Shown: positions 1 to 9,145, counted from the stretch's first letter. The stretch is DNA of 64,000 bases from GAS368 sp965227745 (GCA_965227745.1 OZ245769.1:4774001-4838000), one strand, 5' to 3'. Program-made: numbers and translations. Notes: generated by a model from the letters alone, not told the origin.

Positions 1-330
1 ACGATCCCACGCTGGTCGTCCTACTCCAGCGTCGACTTCACCCGTGACAACTACGGCGCGGTCCTCGGCTGGCGCAGCATCCCGAAGGTGACTGACGACG
101 AAGACGGCACCACGGTCGGCAAGTTCAACACGATCGACGCCGCGGTGTCCTACACCATCGGCGGCAAGAACAAGTGGCTCTCCGGCCTCAAGGTCACGCT
201 CGGCGCCAACAATGTGTTCAACAAGTTTGGCCCGCTCGATCCCACGATCTTCTCGGACTCGAACGTCGATACTGCGACGTACGGTGCGAAGGGTCGCTTC
301 GTGTTCATCGATCTGAAGTATAAGTTCTAA
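1..330 (+). CDS. TonB-dependent receptor, C-terminal part (partial)
   Basis: Reading frame 1 is open from the first base of the window to the stop at 328-330, so this is the last 109 residues of a gene that starts outside. The residues alternate in a beta-strand pattern and end in the strand LGANNVFNKFGP followed by a terminal FVFIDLKYKF. The NNVFNK motif and the C-terminal phenylalanine are typical of the last strands of TonB-dependent outer-membrane receptors, which import ligands using energy from TonB/ExbBD. The ligand cannot be told from this fragment. A strong terminator follows at 413-445. Confidence 0.85.
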   Translation, partial: TIPRWSSYSSVDFTRDNYGAVLGWRSIPKVTDDEDGTTVGKFNTIDAAVSYTIGGKNKWLSGLKVTLGANNVFNKFGPLDPTIFSDSNVDTATYGAKGRFVFIDLKYKF

Positions 331-412
331 GGATTTCTTAGAATTCGGAACTGTATTCGGGGTGTAGTTATACCTCGAATACAGGTCTTTTTAGGCTTTT
401 TTGGCCTGAATT

Positions 413-445
413 AGGCGCTTTTCCCTCGGGAAAAGCGCCTTTTTT
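413..445 (+). terminator. Rho-independent terminator
   Basis: A near-perfect palindrome (413-440, about 12 bp stem around CTCG) is followed by a run of T at 441-445. It ends transcription of the receptor fragment at 1-330. Confidence 0.9.
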
Positions 446-499
446 GTGCAAACAGGATGCCTTTATTTGAACCGGTTTTGTCACATTTCGTAACGCATT

Positions 500-514
500 T
501 GACGAAATTCGTCA
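500..514. promoter_or_regulatory. Short palindrome upstream of TonB receptor
   Basis: TGACGAA-A-TTCGTCA is a perfect 7+1+7 inverted repeat about 95 bp before the receptor start. The rest of the 331-609 gap holds the terminator and an A/T-richer leader without a recognisable Shine-Dalgarno sequence. The palindrome could be an operator, but no regulator is identified. Confidence 0.35.
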
Positions 515-609
515 TTGCTTACGCTCGCGCAGGTGTTTTGTCATAACAAGTCACCACAAACCAAAGGTCCGTAAAAAGGAACTTTGGGACAACTACAACA
601 CTACCTACT

Positions 610-3348
610 ATGAACAAACCGATGCTGTCGGTCGCCTTGGCGACCGCCCGTTACGGCCTTGCTTCAGCTTTCGCTGTCGGCGTTCTCGCCGCGCAGACCG
701 AAGTGAAGAAGACCGACGACAAGAAGGACGACGCCCAGAAACTCGAGAAGTTCGAAGTTACTGGTTCCCGTATCAAGCGCGTTGACTACGAGACCCCCGC
801 TCCGGTGGCGACCTTTACGGCCGTCGAAATCGAAGCCAAGGGTTACACCAACGTCGGCGATTTCATCCAGAGCCTGCCGTTCAACTCCGGCACCGCCAAC
901 TCCATCTACCAGACCGCGAGCTTCCTGCGTGGCGCTGCCACCACCAATCTCCGCGGCCTCGGTGCCCAGCGCTTCCTGACGCTCGTCAATGGCCGTCGCG
1001 CCACCCCGTACGCGCTCACGAACAGCGGCAACCGCTCCGTCTTCGACTTCAACTCTCTCCCCTCGGCGGCGATCGAGAGCATCGAGCTCCTGAAGGACGG
1101 CGCCTCCGCCATCTACGGTTCCGACGCCATCACCGGCGTGCTGAACATCAAGCTGAAGAAGAATTTCTCCGGCCTCTCGACCAGCCTCTACTACGGCAAC
1201 ACCCTGAAGGATAACGGTGGCGACACCGGCATCGTGCAGGCGAGCGTCGTGGCCGGCGCCGAGTCGGGCAAGACCAAGATCATGACCGCGTTTGACGCGA
1301 AGAAGGCGAATTCGAACTTCCTCCGCGACTACGGTGTGACCTCGACCGATTGGACCTCCCTCGGCACCGCCAAGGGCTCCAACCTGAACTCGACCTCCAA
1401 CTGGCCCGCCAATCTCACGCTCACGCGTGCGCAGTTCACCGCCATCCCCGGCCTGAACATCTCCGGCATTCCCGCCACGGCCTCCAGCTGGACGTTCGTC
1501 GTGGCCGGTGGCAAGCCCACCGCTACGCCCACGCTCGGCCAGTTTACTGCGGCTCCGGCCAACGGTACCGCCGTCAACGTCGGTAACGAAAACCGTTACA
1601 ACTTCGCCGAGACCTACCAGATCTACCCGGCGTACGACTACGTGAGCAACTACACGTCGATCGAGCAGACCTTCACGGACAACCTGAAGGGCTTCTTCGA
1701 GATGACGTTCGCCAAGAATTCGACGTACTACGCGTTCACCCCCGGCGTCATCACCTTCTCCACGGAAGGCCTGACCCTCCCGGCCAACAACCCGTACAAT
1801 CCGTTCGGCATCCCGCTCACCACTCTGTCGGCCCGCACGAACTTCGGCCCCGTCCGCAAGTTCGACACCGAGTCGACCAACGCGAGCTTCCTCACCGGCC
1901 TGCGCGGCAACATCCTCAATCGCTGGGATTGGGAATCCGCTGTGAGCTACGGTTTCAGCAACGTCTCGACCGTCTCCCGCAATGCCATCCGCGCGACCAC
2001 CTACCAGGCCGCCCTCAATGGCACGACCCGCGCCACCGCGCTGAATCCCTTCGGTGCTTCGGATAATGCCGATCTCGTGAAGGGTCTCTTCACGATCTCG
2101 AATTCTTCGGCCAAGGCCGAGTCTCTCGCCTATGACGCCACCGTCAGCGGCAAGATCTTCGAGCTCCCGGCTGGTGATGTCGGCGTCTCCACCGGTGTTG
2201 AAATCCGCAACGAGCGCCTCGTGACCAATCCGGACACCGCGGCTTACCTCGGTTCCGGCGGCGGCCTGCCCCTCCAGGGCAAGCGCACCGTGTCCTCCGG
2301 CTTCGTTGAAGTCTCCGCCCCGATCTACAAGAGCCCGGTCTTCGGTTCCGCCGAAGTCCAGGTCGCCGGTCGTCGCGAGCACTACAGCGATTTCGGTAAC
2401 ACCACGAAGCCGAAGTACGGCGCCAAGATCCGCCTCCCGGACACGAAGTTCGTCAACGTTCTTCTCCGCGCGTCCTACTCCGAGTCCTTCCAGGCCCCGG
2501 CGCTCGGTCTCCTCTACGCCTCGCAGACGACGGCGTTCTCCTCGACCGTGTTGCAGGATCCCCTCCGCCCGCAGGATCCTCCGACCCAGCTCCGCATCGT
2601 GACCGGTGGTAACCCGAACCTCCTGCCGGAAACGGCCAAAGTTCAGTACTCCGGCATCGTCCTCGAGTCTCCCTACGTCAAGGGCCTCTCGTTCAGCGTG
2701 GACTACTTCGACATGCGCATCAATCAGGTCATCGTGACCCCAAGCTCGACCTACCTCCTCTCGGCGGCCGGTCGTGCGCAGTTCCCGAACGGCATCGTTC
2801 GTGATGCGACCCTCGGCAACCCCGGCCCGATCCTGCGCCTGGAGTCCGTTCCCTCGAACAACCCGCTCGCCTACCAGCTCTACCGCGGTATCGATTACGA
2901 GGTAAAGTACACCCTCCGCAATACGCGCACCGGTGACTACCGTTTCAGCGCGCAGGCCACTCAGATCCTCAAGACGGGTTCTGATTCCGGCCTCGGCGGT
3001 GGCTTCTTCGATAACACCGGCTTGTACTACAATCCGGAGTGGAAGGGCAGCATCGGCACCTCGTGGAACTACAAGCACTTCGGCGCCGCGCTGAGTGCCG
3101 ACTACACGCACCACTACTATAACGACAACTACACCGGCGGCCCCTGGGGTGAGAATCCCTACACCCTTGTTGCCGGCAGCGTCCGCTACAATGGCTGGTA
3201 CGGCACCACGATCACCCTCGGTGCGAACAACCTGTTCAACAATCGTCCCCCGGCCAACGGTCGTGAGACGACGGGCTTCGACCCGAACGCCTACGGTCCT
3301 GGCGTCCTCGGTCGCTTCCTGTACATCCGTGTCCGCAAGGACTTCTAA
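610..3348 (+). CDS. TonB-dependent receptor
   Basis: A 912-residue outer-membrane receptor for TonB-driven uptake. Residues 1-28 look like a signal peptide, although the n-region is long. A charged KTDDKKDD linker follows, then EKFEVTGSRIKR (about 46-57), the usual entry to the plug domain in this group. The plug runs to about residue 180 and includes LRGLGAQRFLTLVNGRR and the SIELLKDGASAIYGSDAITGVLNI segment typical of receptors. A beta-barrel follows, ending in FLYIRVRKDF with the terminal Phe. The ATG at 610 is chosen because the signal peptide begins there; no Shine-Dalgarno sequence precedes it. It is monocistronic, closed by the terminator at 3392-3425. The substrate is unknown. Confidence 0.92.
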   Translation: MNKPMLSVALATARYGLASAFAVGVLAAQTEVKKTDDKKDDAQKLEKFEVTGSRIKRVDYETPAPVATFTAVEIEAKGYTNVGDFIQSLPFNSGTANSIYQTASFLRGAATTNLRGLGAQRFLTLVNGRRATPYALTNSGNRSVFDFNSLPSAAIESIELLKDGASAIYGSDAITGVLNIKLKKNFSGLSTSLYYGNTLKDNGGDTGIVQASVVAGAESGKTKIMTAFDAKKANSNFLRDYGVTSTDWTSLGTAKGSNLNSTSNWPANLTLTRAQFTAIPGLNISGIPATASSWTFVVAGGKPTATPTLGQFTAAPANGTAVNVGNENRYNFAETYQIYPAYDYVSNYTSIEQTFTDNLKGFFEMTFAKNSTYYAFTPGVITFSTEGLTLPANNPYNPFGIPLTTLSARTNFGPVRKFDTESTNASFLTGLRGNILNRWDWESAVSYGFSNVSTVSRNAIRATTYQAALNGTTRATALNPFGASDNADLVKGLFTISNSSAKAESLAYDATVSGKIFELPAGDVGVSTGVEIRNERLVTNPDTAAYLGSGGGLPLQGKRTVSSGFVEVSAPIYKSPVFGSAEVQVAGRREHYSDFGNTTKPKYGAKIRLPDTKFVNVLLRASYSESFQAPALGLLYASQTTAFSSTVLQDPLRPQDPPTQLRIVTGGNPNLLPETAKVQYSGIVLESPYVKGLSFSVDYFDMRINQVIVTPSSTYLLSAAGRAQFPNGIVRDATLGNPGPILRLESVPSNNPLAYQLYRGIDYEVKYTLRNTRTGDYRFSAQATQILKTGSDSGLGGGFFDNTGLYYNPEWKGSIGTSWNYKHFGAALSADYTHHYYNDNYTGGPWGENPYTLVAGSVRYNGWYGTTITLGANNLFNNRPPANGRETTGFDPNAYGPGVLGRFLYIRVRKDF

Positions 3349-3391
3349 TCGCGCCCCGGCGCGAGGAATCTAGTCCTCGGTCAACATCTCG

Positions 3392-3425
3392 GAGCGTGCC
3401 CCTGCAAAGGGGCACGCTCTTTTGC
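3392..3425 (+). terminator. Rho-independent terminator
   Basis: An 11-bp perfect stem GAGCGTGCCCC/GGGGCACGCTC with a TGCAAA loop is followed by TTTTGCTT. It closes the TonB receptor gene. Confidence 0.9.
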
Positions 3426-3477
3426 TTAAGGTAGAAAGCTATGCTACACCGGTCTTATTTGTAGCCGTGATTTGCCG

Positions 3478-3534
3478 GTAGCCGCGAACGCCAGCGAGTG
3501 GACGGATGAACCACTCGCTGGCGCTCGCGGCTAC
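3478..3534. repeat. REPIN-like inverted pair, family i (GTAGCCGCGA)
   Basis: Two 24-bp arms (3478-3501 and 3511-3534) are inverted copies with a single mismatch, separated by 9 nt. Each arm begins GTAG when read inward. No T-run follows, so it is not a normal terminator. A degraded single arm of the same family lies at 9675-9698. Confidence 0.8.
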
Positions 3535-3567
3535 CACTCTCCTTAAACTGTTCTAGAAAGCTCCCCC

Positions 3568-5613
3568 ATGTCGCTTCCGATGAAACGTCTCTCCCTCTCC
3601 CTTCTGGCTGCTGCCGCGCTGATCACCGGCCTCGCCGCCGCCGAACCCGCCTCCCCGCCGCCAAAGCCCGTGCCCGAGCTGCCGCTGGCGACCTTCTTCC
3701 AGTCGCCCACGATCACGTCGCTCACGTTTTCGCCCAACGGCAAATTTATCGCCTGCCTCGTGCCGTACGAGAAGCGGATGAATCTCGCGGTCATCGACCT
3801 CGAGAACGGGAAGAAAAATCTTCTGACCAATTTCAAGGATCGGCAGGCGACCCAGCCTTCCTGGGCCAGCAACGACCGCATCCTCTTCCGCGTCGACGAC
3901 GATGGGAAGGAATCCTTCGCGCTCTACGCGGTGAACCGCGATGGCAAGGACCCCACTGTGCTCGCCTCCGGCTATTCGAAGGCCGATTCGAATAACGAAA
4001 TCAATGTCCGCTTCCGCAGCGTGCTCGGTACCATCGAGGGCGACACCAAGAACATCCTCGTCCTCGCCAATCTCACGTATCGCGACTGGTCCGATGTCGC
4101 CACGCTCAATCTCAAGACCGGCGCGATGACCACCGTCATCGAGGCTCCCGGCAACGTCGATTACTACCTGCGCGATCGCACCGGCGAGGTGCGCATCGCC
4201 GTCATCGAGAAGGCGCAGATCCGCAAGGTTCTCTATCGCGCCGGCAAGAGCAAGAGTGACTGGGTCACACTCGGCGAACACCAGGTGGACTCGCCGGGCT
4301 GGGAACCCCTCGCGTTCGACGGCGATAACAAGACGCTCTTCATCTGGTCCGATATCGGTCGCAAGACGAAGGCCATTTACCGCTACGATGTGGCGGAAAA
4401 GAAGCAGCTCGACCTCGTCTTCGCCGACGACACGTACGATGCGCTCGATGCCAATGGCGCCGCCAGTACGAATGGCTTCGCCTCAAATACGATTTTCGAC
4501 CCGAAGAAAAACAAGATCGTCGGTCTCTCCTATGCGGCCGATCGCACCCGCTTCTTCTGGATCGATGAGGACATGAAGAAGCTGCACGCCAAGCTCGAGG
4601 CGTCGCTGCCGGATACGGTTCATCGGCCGCGCCAGTTCGCGAGCGATGGCTCGAAGATCATTTTTCTCTCCAGTAACGATCGCGACCCGGGCGTATACTA
4701 TCTGTTCGATCGCCAGACGGAGAAGCTGAATGAACTCGCCGTGATCAAGCCCGGGATCGATCCCGAAAAGATGGCGCCGATGAAAGAGGTCACTTTCACC
4801 GCTCGCGACGGTCTTTTGCTGCACGGCTACCTCACGATCCCGCGCGGACCGGGCAAGAATCTGCCGCTCATCCTCCACCCCCACGGCGGGCCGTACGGCA
4901 TTCGGGATGAATGGACCTATAACGATGAAGTCCAGTACTACGCGAACCGCGGCTTCGCGGTGCTGCAGGTCAACTATCGCGGCTCCGGTGGCTACGGTCG
5001 CGAGTTCGAGGCCATTGGCTTTAAGAAATGGGGCCGCGAGATGCAGGATGATCTGACCGATGGGGTGAAGTGGGCCATCGCCCAAGGCCTCGCCGATCCG
5101 AGTCGTGTGGTGATCAGCGGCGCGAGTTACGGCGGCTACGCCACGATGGCGGGTCTCGCCTTCACTCCTGATCTCTACTGCGCGGGAATCAACTACGTGG
5201 GCGTGACCGATATCCCGCTGCGCATTCCGCGCGAGCTCTCGCCTGACCGCATGTACTGGTACGATACGCGGCACGGCAAACTCAGCAACGCCGCCGATCG
5301 CCAGCTCATGCACGATACGTCGCCGGTTAATTTCGCGGATCGGATCAAGGCCCCGGTGCTGATGGCTTACGGTAAGAACGATCCCCGGGTGGTGATCGAC
5401 CACGGTTACGACATGGAACGCGCCCTCAAAAAGGCCGGCAAATCCTACGAAATGATCATCGAGGCCGACGAGGGCCACGGTTTCCGTATGGAAGAGCGGC
5501 GCATCGGATTCTTCACCCGCGTCGATGCGTTTTTGAAAAAGAACGTCGCCACGAATGCGAATGTGAAAGTCGGCCCCACTGAGGTGCTCGAGCAGCCGGC
5601 CAAGGCGAAATAA
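3568..5613 (+). CDS. S9 family (prolyl oligopeptidase-type) peptidase, exported
   Basis: A 681-residue serine peptidase. A signal peptide begins at MKRLSLSLLAAAAL, so translation could start at ATG 3568 or 3580; the mature protein would then be periplasmic. The N-terminal part (about 30-390) has the WD/propeller-like repeats usual for S9 enzymes. The C-terminal alpha/beta-hydrolase domain carries GASYGG with the nucleophile Ser520, then Asp605 in YGKND and His637 in DEGHGF, a complete catalytic triad. The family cleaves peptides, often releasing dipeptides or acting after proline. It stands alone, between a repeat at 3478-3534 and a terminator at 5661-5693. The exact substrate is unknown. Confidence 0.9.
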   Translation: MSLPMKRLSLSLLAAAALITGLAAAEPASPPPKPVPELPLATFFQSPTITSLTFSPNGKFIACLVPYEKRMNLAVIDLENGKKNLLTNFKDRQATQPSWASNDRILFRVDDDGKESFALYAVNRDGKDPTVLASGYSKADSNNEINVRFRSVLGTIEGDTKNILVLANLTYRDWSDVATLNLKTGAMTTVIEAPGNVDYYLRDRTGEVRIAVIEKAQIRKVLYRAGKSKSDWVTLGEHQVDSPGWEPLAFDGDNKTLFIWSDIGRKTKAIYRYDVAEKKQLDLVFADDTYDALDANGAASTNGFASNTIFDPKKNKIVGLSYAADRTRFFWIDEDMKKLHAKLEASLPDTVHRPRQFASDGSKIIFLSSNDRDPGVYYLFDRQTEKLNELAVIKPGIDPEKMAPMKEVTFTARDGLLLHGYLTIPRGPGKNLPLILHPHGGPYGIRDEWTYNDEVQYYANRGFAVLQVNYRGSGGYGREFEAIGFKKWGREMQDDLTDGVKWAIAQGLADPSRVVISGASYGGYATMAGLAFTPDLYCAGINYVGVTDIPLRIPRELSPDRMYWYDTRHGKLSNAADRQLMHDTSPVNFADRIKAPVLMAYGKNDPRVVIDHGYDMERALKKAGKSYEMIIEADEGHGFRMEERRIGFFTRVDAFLKKNVATNANVKVGPTEVLEQPAKAK

Positions 5614-5660
5614 ACGGGCAGGTTTTTATCACGAGCGGGCCCCGCTGGGCTCGGTCTCCA

Positions 5661-5693
5661 CGCCGATCAGAGTTATCTCTGATCGGCGTTTTC
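5661..5693 (+). terminator. Rho-independent terminator
   Basis: A 12-bp perfect stem CGCCGATCAGAG/CTCTGATCGGCG with a TTAT loop is followed by TTTTCGT. It closes the S9 peptidase gene. Nothing else is evident in the gap 5694-5895. Confidence 0.9.
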
Positions 5694-5895
5694 GTGTAGG
5701 CGGCACGGGCTGACGGGTCCGAGCAAACGCGAGATTTAGAGCAGTAGCGGAGGAGGTTTTTGACTTTCTGGTAGCTGCAAGTGTGAGCGCGTGGCGGTTT
5801 GGCTCTCGTTCAAATATCAACAGACGTTGGTATCAATTTGAGGCGGTGATGCCTGCCGCGCACGCCGAGTTGCATCGCTACGCGGGAGCGTCATC

Positions 5896-6444
5896 GTGGC
5901 GGAAGTGAGCGAATCGGTCACCATCCGTCACATTTTCATTTCGCCGGGCCATAATTATTTCGGCCGCTACGGTGAGACGGCGGGCACGCACGGCATCACC
6001 GATGTCGCGTCCGTGAAATGCCGCGCCGGCTGGGGGCTCGAGGGCGATCGTTTCTATGGCTATCGCCCGGGGTACAACGGACAAGTGACCTTCTTCGCGT
6101 GGGAGACGTACACGGCCGCCCAAAGGAAATTCAGTGTGCCGGCCCTCGCGGCCTCGGCGTTTCGACGGAACATCCTGGTCGAGGGCCTGGATCTCACCGC
6201 GCTCATCGGCCGCCGCTTCACACTCGGCGGTGTGGAATTTGAAGGCGCCTCGGAGGCGCGTCCCTGCCATTGGATGAATCAGGCCGTCGCCCCCGGCGCC
6301 GAGGCGTGGCTGCGCGGCAACGGCGGTCTGCGCGCCAAAGTCCTCACCGATGGCCTGCTGCAAGCCGGCCCCGTAGAGGTGTTGGTGACGCAAGAAGCGG
6401 GCGCGACCCAACAGTTGGGATTTCGCGCGCCGGGATTTTTGTGA
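5896..6444 (+). CDS. MOSC domain protein
   Basis: A 182-residue single-domain MOSC (molybdenum cofactor sulfurase C-terminal) protein. The family-defining cysteine is in EARPCHWM (Cys124), followed by NQAVAPGAE and GLRAKVLTDG as in other stand-alone MOSC proteins. Such proteins bind sulfur or the molybdenum cofactor and are presumed to act in sulfur transfer; no specific target can be named here. The GTG start is supported by GGGAG 8 nt upstream, one of the few clear ribosome binding sites in the window. It is convergent with the CCA enzyme, with a REPIN between them. Confidence 0.88.
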   Translation: MAEVSESVTIRHIFISPGHNYFGRYGETAGTHGITDVASVKCRAGWGLEGDRFYGYRPGYNGQVTFFAWETYTAAQRKFSVPALAASAFRRNILVEGLDLTALIGRRFTLGGVEFEGASEARPCHWMNQAVAPGAEAWLRGNGGLRAKVLTDGLLQAGPVEVLVTQEAGATQQLGFRAPGFL

Positions 6445-6445
6445 A

Positions 6446-6523
6446 GTAGGAGCCTGCTTGCAGGCGATGGGACATGATGCGTGGGCTCACCTGCTATCCC
6501 ATCGCCTGCGAGCAGGCTCCTAC
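6446..6523. repeat. REPIN-like inverted pair, family a (GTAGGAGCCTGC), copy 1
   Basis: This 78-bp element is bounded by inverted copies of GTAGGAGCCTGCTTGCAGGC (one base differs in the far arm). Each arm itself folds as GCCTGC-TT-GCAGGC after a GTAG head. Copies of identical length lie at 40344-40421 and 48227-48304. It sits between convergent genes. Confidence 0.9.
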
Positions 6524-6531
6524 CTCCAATC

Positions 6532-7944
6532 TCACCCCTTCGCGAGATACTCCCGCACCCACGCCACCCCACCGGCCTCATCGCTAAACGCCCCGTCGAG
6601 CTGCGCCTCAAAGGCCGCATCGAGTGTCGCTTTGAAACTCGGGTTTGGCTGCTGCCCGAGGGTGAGCAGATGGCGGCCGAGTACGAGCGGACGCGGCGCA
6701 CTGTCGGAGAGCGTGAGCTCGTGGGCGCGTGCGACGAGGGCGTCAATGAGCACGTGGGTCTCCGGCGTGGTGAGGGGAGGGCGGCCGTTGCTATCGGCGC
6801 GCATCACCGCGGCGAGTTCATCGATGGTCGCGGGCGCGAGACGACGGGCGAGACGGCGCACGCTCGTCGCGCTGAATTCGGCGTTGCCGTGATGATGCGC
6901 GAGATGATTGACCACGAGTGCGGCGACGGGCGCGTCGAGTTCGCGCAGCGGCCCGATACGCCGGAGAAACGTGCCAGAGATGGGCCCGCCCGCGGCTTCA
7001 TGGCCGGGGCTCACCCAGCGCATCGTGCCCCGCCGATCGGCCCAAGCGGTCGTCGGTGGTTTACCGAAGTCGTGGGCGAGCACGGAAAACATCAGCAGGC
7101 GACGCTTCGCGGTATCGGCTGCGGCCCACTCGGGCAGTTGCACCAGCGCATCGAGGCAGTGTTGGGTGTGCGTGAAGACATCGCCCTCCGGGTGCCACTG
7201 CGGATCCTGCTGCGTGCCGCGCAGCGCCGCGATTTCCGGGAAATGTTTCAGCCAACCCGTCTCTTCGAGCACGGTGAGGCCGCGACTGGGCTTGAGGGAT
7301 TTGGTCGCCCACTTGTCCCACTCGCCCCACACGCGCTCAAGCGGGAGCTCGGCATACGTATCCACAATGCTGCGACACAGCGCAGCCGTCTCGGGCGCGA
7401 GCGCGAAATCGAAACGCGCCGCGAGCTGCATCCCGCGTAGTACGCGCAACGGATCCTCGACGAAGGCCGCACTCGTGTGGCGCAGCACGCGCGCCTGCAG
7501 ATCGCGCTGGCCACCGTGCGGATCGATCAACTCGCCCGTGAAGGGATCGCACGCGATGGCGTTGACCGTGAAGTCGCGCCGTGCCGCCGCCTCGGCATCG
7601 CTGAGATGAGGCTCGGGGGCGACGGCGAAGCCACGATGGCCCGCGCCCGTCTTCGATTCGCGACGTGGCAGGGAAAAATCGTACTCCTCACCGCTCGCGC
7701 GGCTGCGGACCTTGATGACGCCAAAGCTGCGCCCCACGACGTCGGTCGCGCCAAAGGGATCGAGCGTGCGCTGCAGCGTCTCGAAATCGACGCCGCCCAC
7801 CTCGACGTCGAAATCCTTGGGCGCGAGTCCGAGCAATTGATCCCGCACGCCGCCGCCCACGAGACGCGGACGCCCCACGCGGCGCACGGCCTCGAGCATC
7901 GCGCGCAGATCGGCGGGGAGAGAAAGGGAGAGGGTAGCAGACAT
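6532..7944 (-). CDS. cca: CCA tRNA nucleotidyltransferase with HD domain
   Basis: A 470-residue class II nucleotidyltransferase that completes or repairs the 3' CCA end of tRNA. The catalytic head shows GGGVRD (30-35), the metal-binding DxD as KDFDVE (Asp44, Asp46), RRDFTVNA (122-129) and EDPLRVLRG (163-171). A C-terminal HD phosphohydrolase domain follows, with HTQH (259-262) and LAHDFGK (His291-Asp292). Family members with an HD domain may also remove phosphates from tRNA ends. A poly(A) polymerase relative cannot be fully excluded. It is a single gene, convergent with the MOSC gene and followed upstream by a repeat at 7955-8034. Confidence 0.88.
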   Translation of the reverse strand: MSATLSLSLPADLRAMLEAVRRVGRPRLVGGGVRDQLLGLAPKDFDVEVGGVDFETLQRTLDPFGATDVVGRSFGVIKVRSRASGEEYDFSLPRRESKTGAGHRGFAVAPEPHLSDAEAAARRDFTVNAIACDPFTGELIDPHGGQRDLQARVLRHTSAAFVEDPLRVLRGMQLAARFDFALAPETAALCRSIVDTYAELPLERVWGEWDKWATKSLKPSRGLTVLEETGWLKHFPEIAALRGTQQDPQWHPEGDVFTHTQHCLDALVQLPEWAAADTAKRRLLMFSVLAHDFGKPPTTAWADRRGTMRWVSPGHEAAGGPISGTFLRRIGPLRELDAPVAALVVNHLAHHHGNAEFSATSVRRLARRLAPATIDELAAVMRADSNGRPPLTTPETHVLIDALVARAHELTLSDSAPRPLVLGRHLLTLGQQPNPSFKATLDAAFEAQLDGAFSDEAGGVAWVREYLAKG

Positions 7945-7954
7945 GCTGTGTTTT

Positions 7955-8034
7955 GTAGGGCTGCCGCTTGCCGGCAGGCCGTCGCGATTATCGTGTCCGC
8001 TGCGTGACGGCCCGGCGACGAGCGCCGGCCCTAC
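7955..8034. repeat. REPIN-like inverted pair, family f (GTAGGGCTGCC)
   Basis: This 80-bp element has outer arms starting GTAGGGC on both strands. Over 29 positions 23 are identical between the inverted arms. Each arm can form its own GC-rich hairpin. It lies in the gap before the cca start. Only one copy was seen in the window. Confidence 0.7.
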
Positions 8035-8115
8035 AGCTCAGACGAACTATAATAGGTATGACAGTCGAGTTAACGGCTCGTCGGAAGAAAATTCCAAGGC
8101 CGCTTCCGCGCCGCG

Positions 8116-8541
8116 TCACTTTTGTTTCACGAGGCCCGCGCTCAGCACCAAGAGCCAGCCGACAATAAAGAGTGTCCCGCCGAGAGGCGGCACGGCAGCT
8201 TTGATGACCAGCGGCACTCCGGCCGAAACCGACATGAAATAGAGCGCGCCCGAAAAGAACACGATGCCCACGCTCCAGCAGCGCGTGGCCCAGCCAATTA
8301 ATTTCGTCGCCGAGCTCGTGGCGTCAGCCGCCGCCGTCGCGCTCGCCCGCAGCCACACCGCCGCACCGAAGAGGGCGATCGTATGCACGAGTTGATAAAA
8401 CACCGCGGTCTCCCAGCGGTCGCGCGTGCCAAGTTCGGTGAGGGCCGCGCGCAGCGCATGCGCGCCAAAGGCCCCCAGCCCGACGCCAGTGGCGCCAAAG
8501 ATCCCGGCCGCGAGCAGAGGAAAGCGATACGGGGTGGACAT
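8116..8541 (-). CDS. DUF423 family small membrane protein
   Basis: A 141-residue protein with about four membrane helices. The N-terminal GATGVGLGAFGAHAL motif is the signature of DUF423 (YgdD-like) inner-membrane proteins, whose function is not established. The start at 8541 (MSTPYRFPLL) is preferred over an upstream in-frame codon because it begins directly before the first helix and the signature. The protein ends shortly after the last helix (GWLLVLSAGLVKQK). Its neighbours, cca and rplM, suggest no shared role. Confidence 0.88.
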   Translation of the reverse strand: MSTPYRFPLLAAGIFGATGVGLGAFGAHALRAALTELGTRDRWETAVFYQLVHTIALFGAAVWLRASATAAADATSSATKLIGWATRCWSVGIVFFSGALYFMSVSAGVPLVIKAAVPPLGGTLFIVGWLLVLSAGLVKQK

Positions 8542-8641
8542 GCGGCCACGTTTGCACAAAGAAAAAGGGAAACAAGCGTGATGGTGGCGGCGCGGACGGT
8601 CAGTTGGGCGGCTTACGGCCAAAACAACGAGTTATTCACAA

Positions 8642-8687
8642 GCCAAAAGAGAGGTTGACAGTGTCTTTGGAAACCTCACCTTTTGGC
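8642..8687 (+). promoter_or_regulatory. Leader hairpin in front of rplM
   Basis: GCCAAAAG-AG-AGGTT (8642-8656) can pair with AACCT-CAC-CTTTTGGC (8672-8687), ending 10 nt before the rplM ATG. No Shine-Dalgarno sequence is visible. L13 operons are known to be autoregulated through their leader in several bacteria, so this is a candidate L13 (or S9) site. That role is inference. Confidence 0.45.
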
Positions 8688-8697
8688 CTCTTTTCTC

Positions 8698-9126
8698 ATG
8701 AAAACGTTCCTCGCCAAGAAGGAGACTGTGCAGCCCAAGTGGCATCTGATCGATGCCGAGGGTGTTGTGCTCGGCCGTCTCGCTGTTAAAGCCGCCAACC
8801 TCATCCGCGGTCGTCATAAGGCCTCTTACACCCCCTCCGTCGATACCGGCGATTACGTGGTCATCATCAACGCCGAGAAGGTCGCCCTCACCGGTAAGAA
8901 GGAAGTCCAGAACGAGTACATGTTCTTCTCTGGCTTCGTCGGCGGCGAGAGCTACCGCAAGCTTTCCGAGCAGCGCGAGCGCCACCCCGAGTTCCTCATC
9001 GAGCACGCCGTCAAGGGCATGCTCCCGAAGAACCGCATCGCGGCCAAGATGCTCACCAAGCTCCGCGTCTTCGCGGGCCCGAAGCACACGCACGAGGCCA
9101 ATAATCCGGTGAAGATCTCCGTCTAA
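8698..9126 (+). CDS. rplM: 50S ribosomal protein L13
   Basis: A 142-residue ribosomal protein, the usual length for L13. It begins MKTFLAKKETVQPKWHLIDA and contains LGRLAVKAANLIRGRHK, YTPSVDTGDYVVIINAEK and the very conserved AVKGMLPKN. An upstream in-frame TTG at 8683 is rejected in favour of the ATG at 8698, which matches the family start. L13 is an early-assembling large-subunit protein. rpsI follows 19 nt downstream in the normal rplM-rpsI pair, with a shared terminator at 9619-9654. Confidence 0.97.
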   Translation: MKTFLAKKETVQPKWHLIDAEGVVLGRLAVKAANLIRGRHKASYTPSVDTGDYVVIINAEKVALTGKKEVQNEYMFFSGFVGGESYRKLSEQRERHPEFLIEHAVKGMLPKNRIAAKMLTKLRVFAGPKHTHEANNPVKISV

Positions 9127-9145
9127 CTTTCCTGACTAGAAGCAC

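Noticed and set aside
664..3114. 816-codon open frame antisense to the TonB receptor
   Set aside because: Arg/Glu/Gly-rich shadow frame produced by GC-rich codon use; no signal, domain or leader, and the plus-strand receptor is certain.
6446..6523. REPIN read as a bidirectional terminator
   Set aside because: It lacks T-runs at both ends and has internal arm hairpins and GTAG heads; repeats of identical length elsewhere show it is a dispersed element, though it may still impede transcription.
8683..8697. TTG start extending rplM by five residues
   Set aside because: The L13 family begins MKTF; the extension lies in the leader hairpin.
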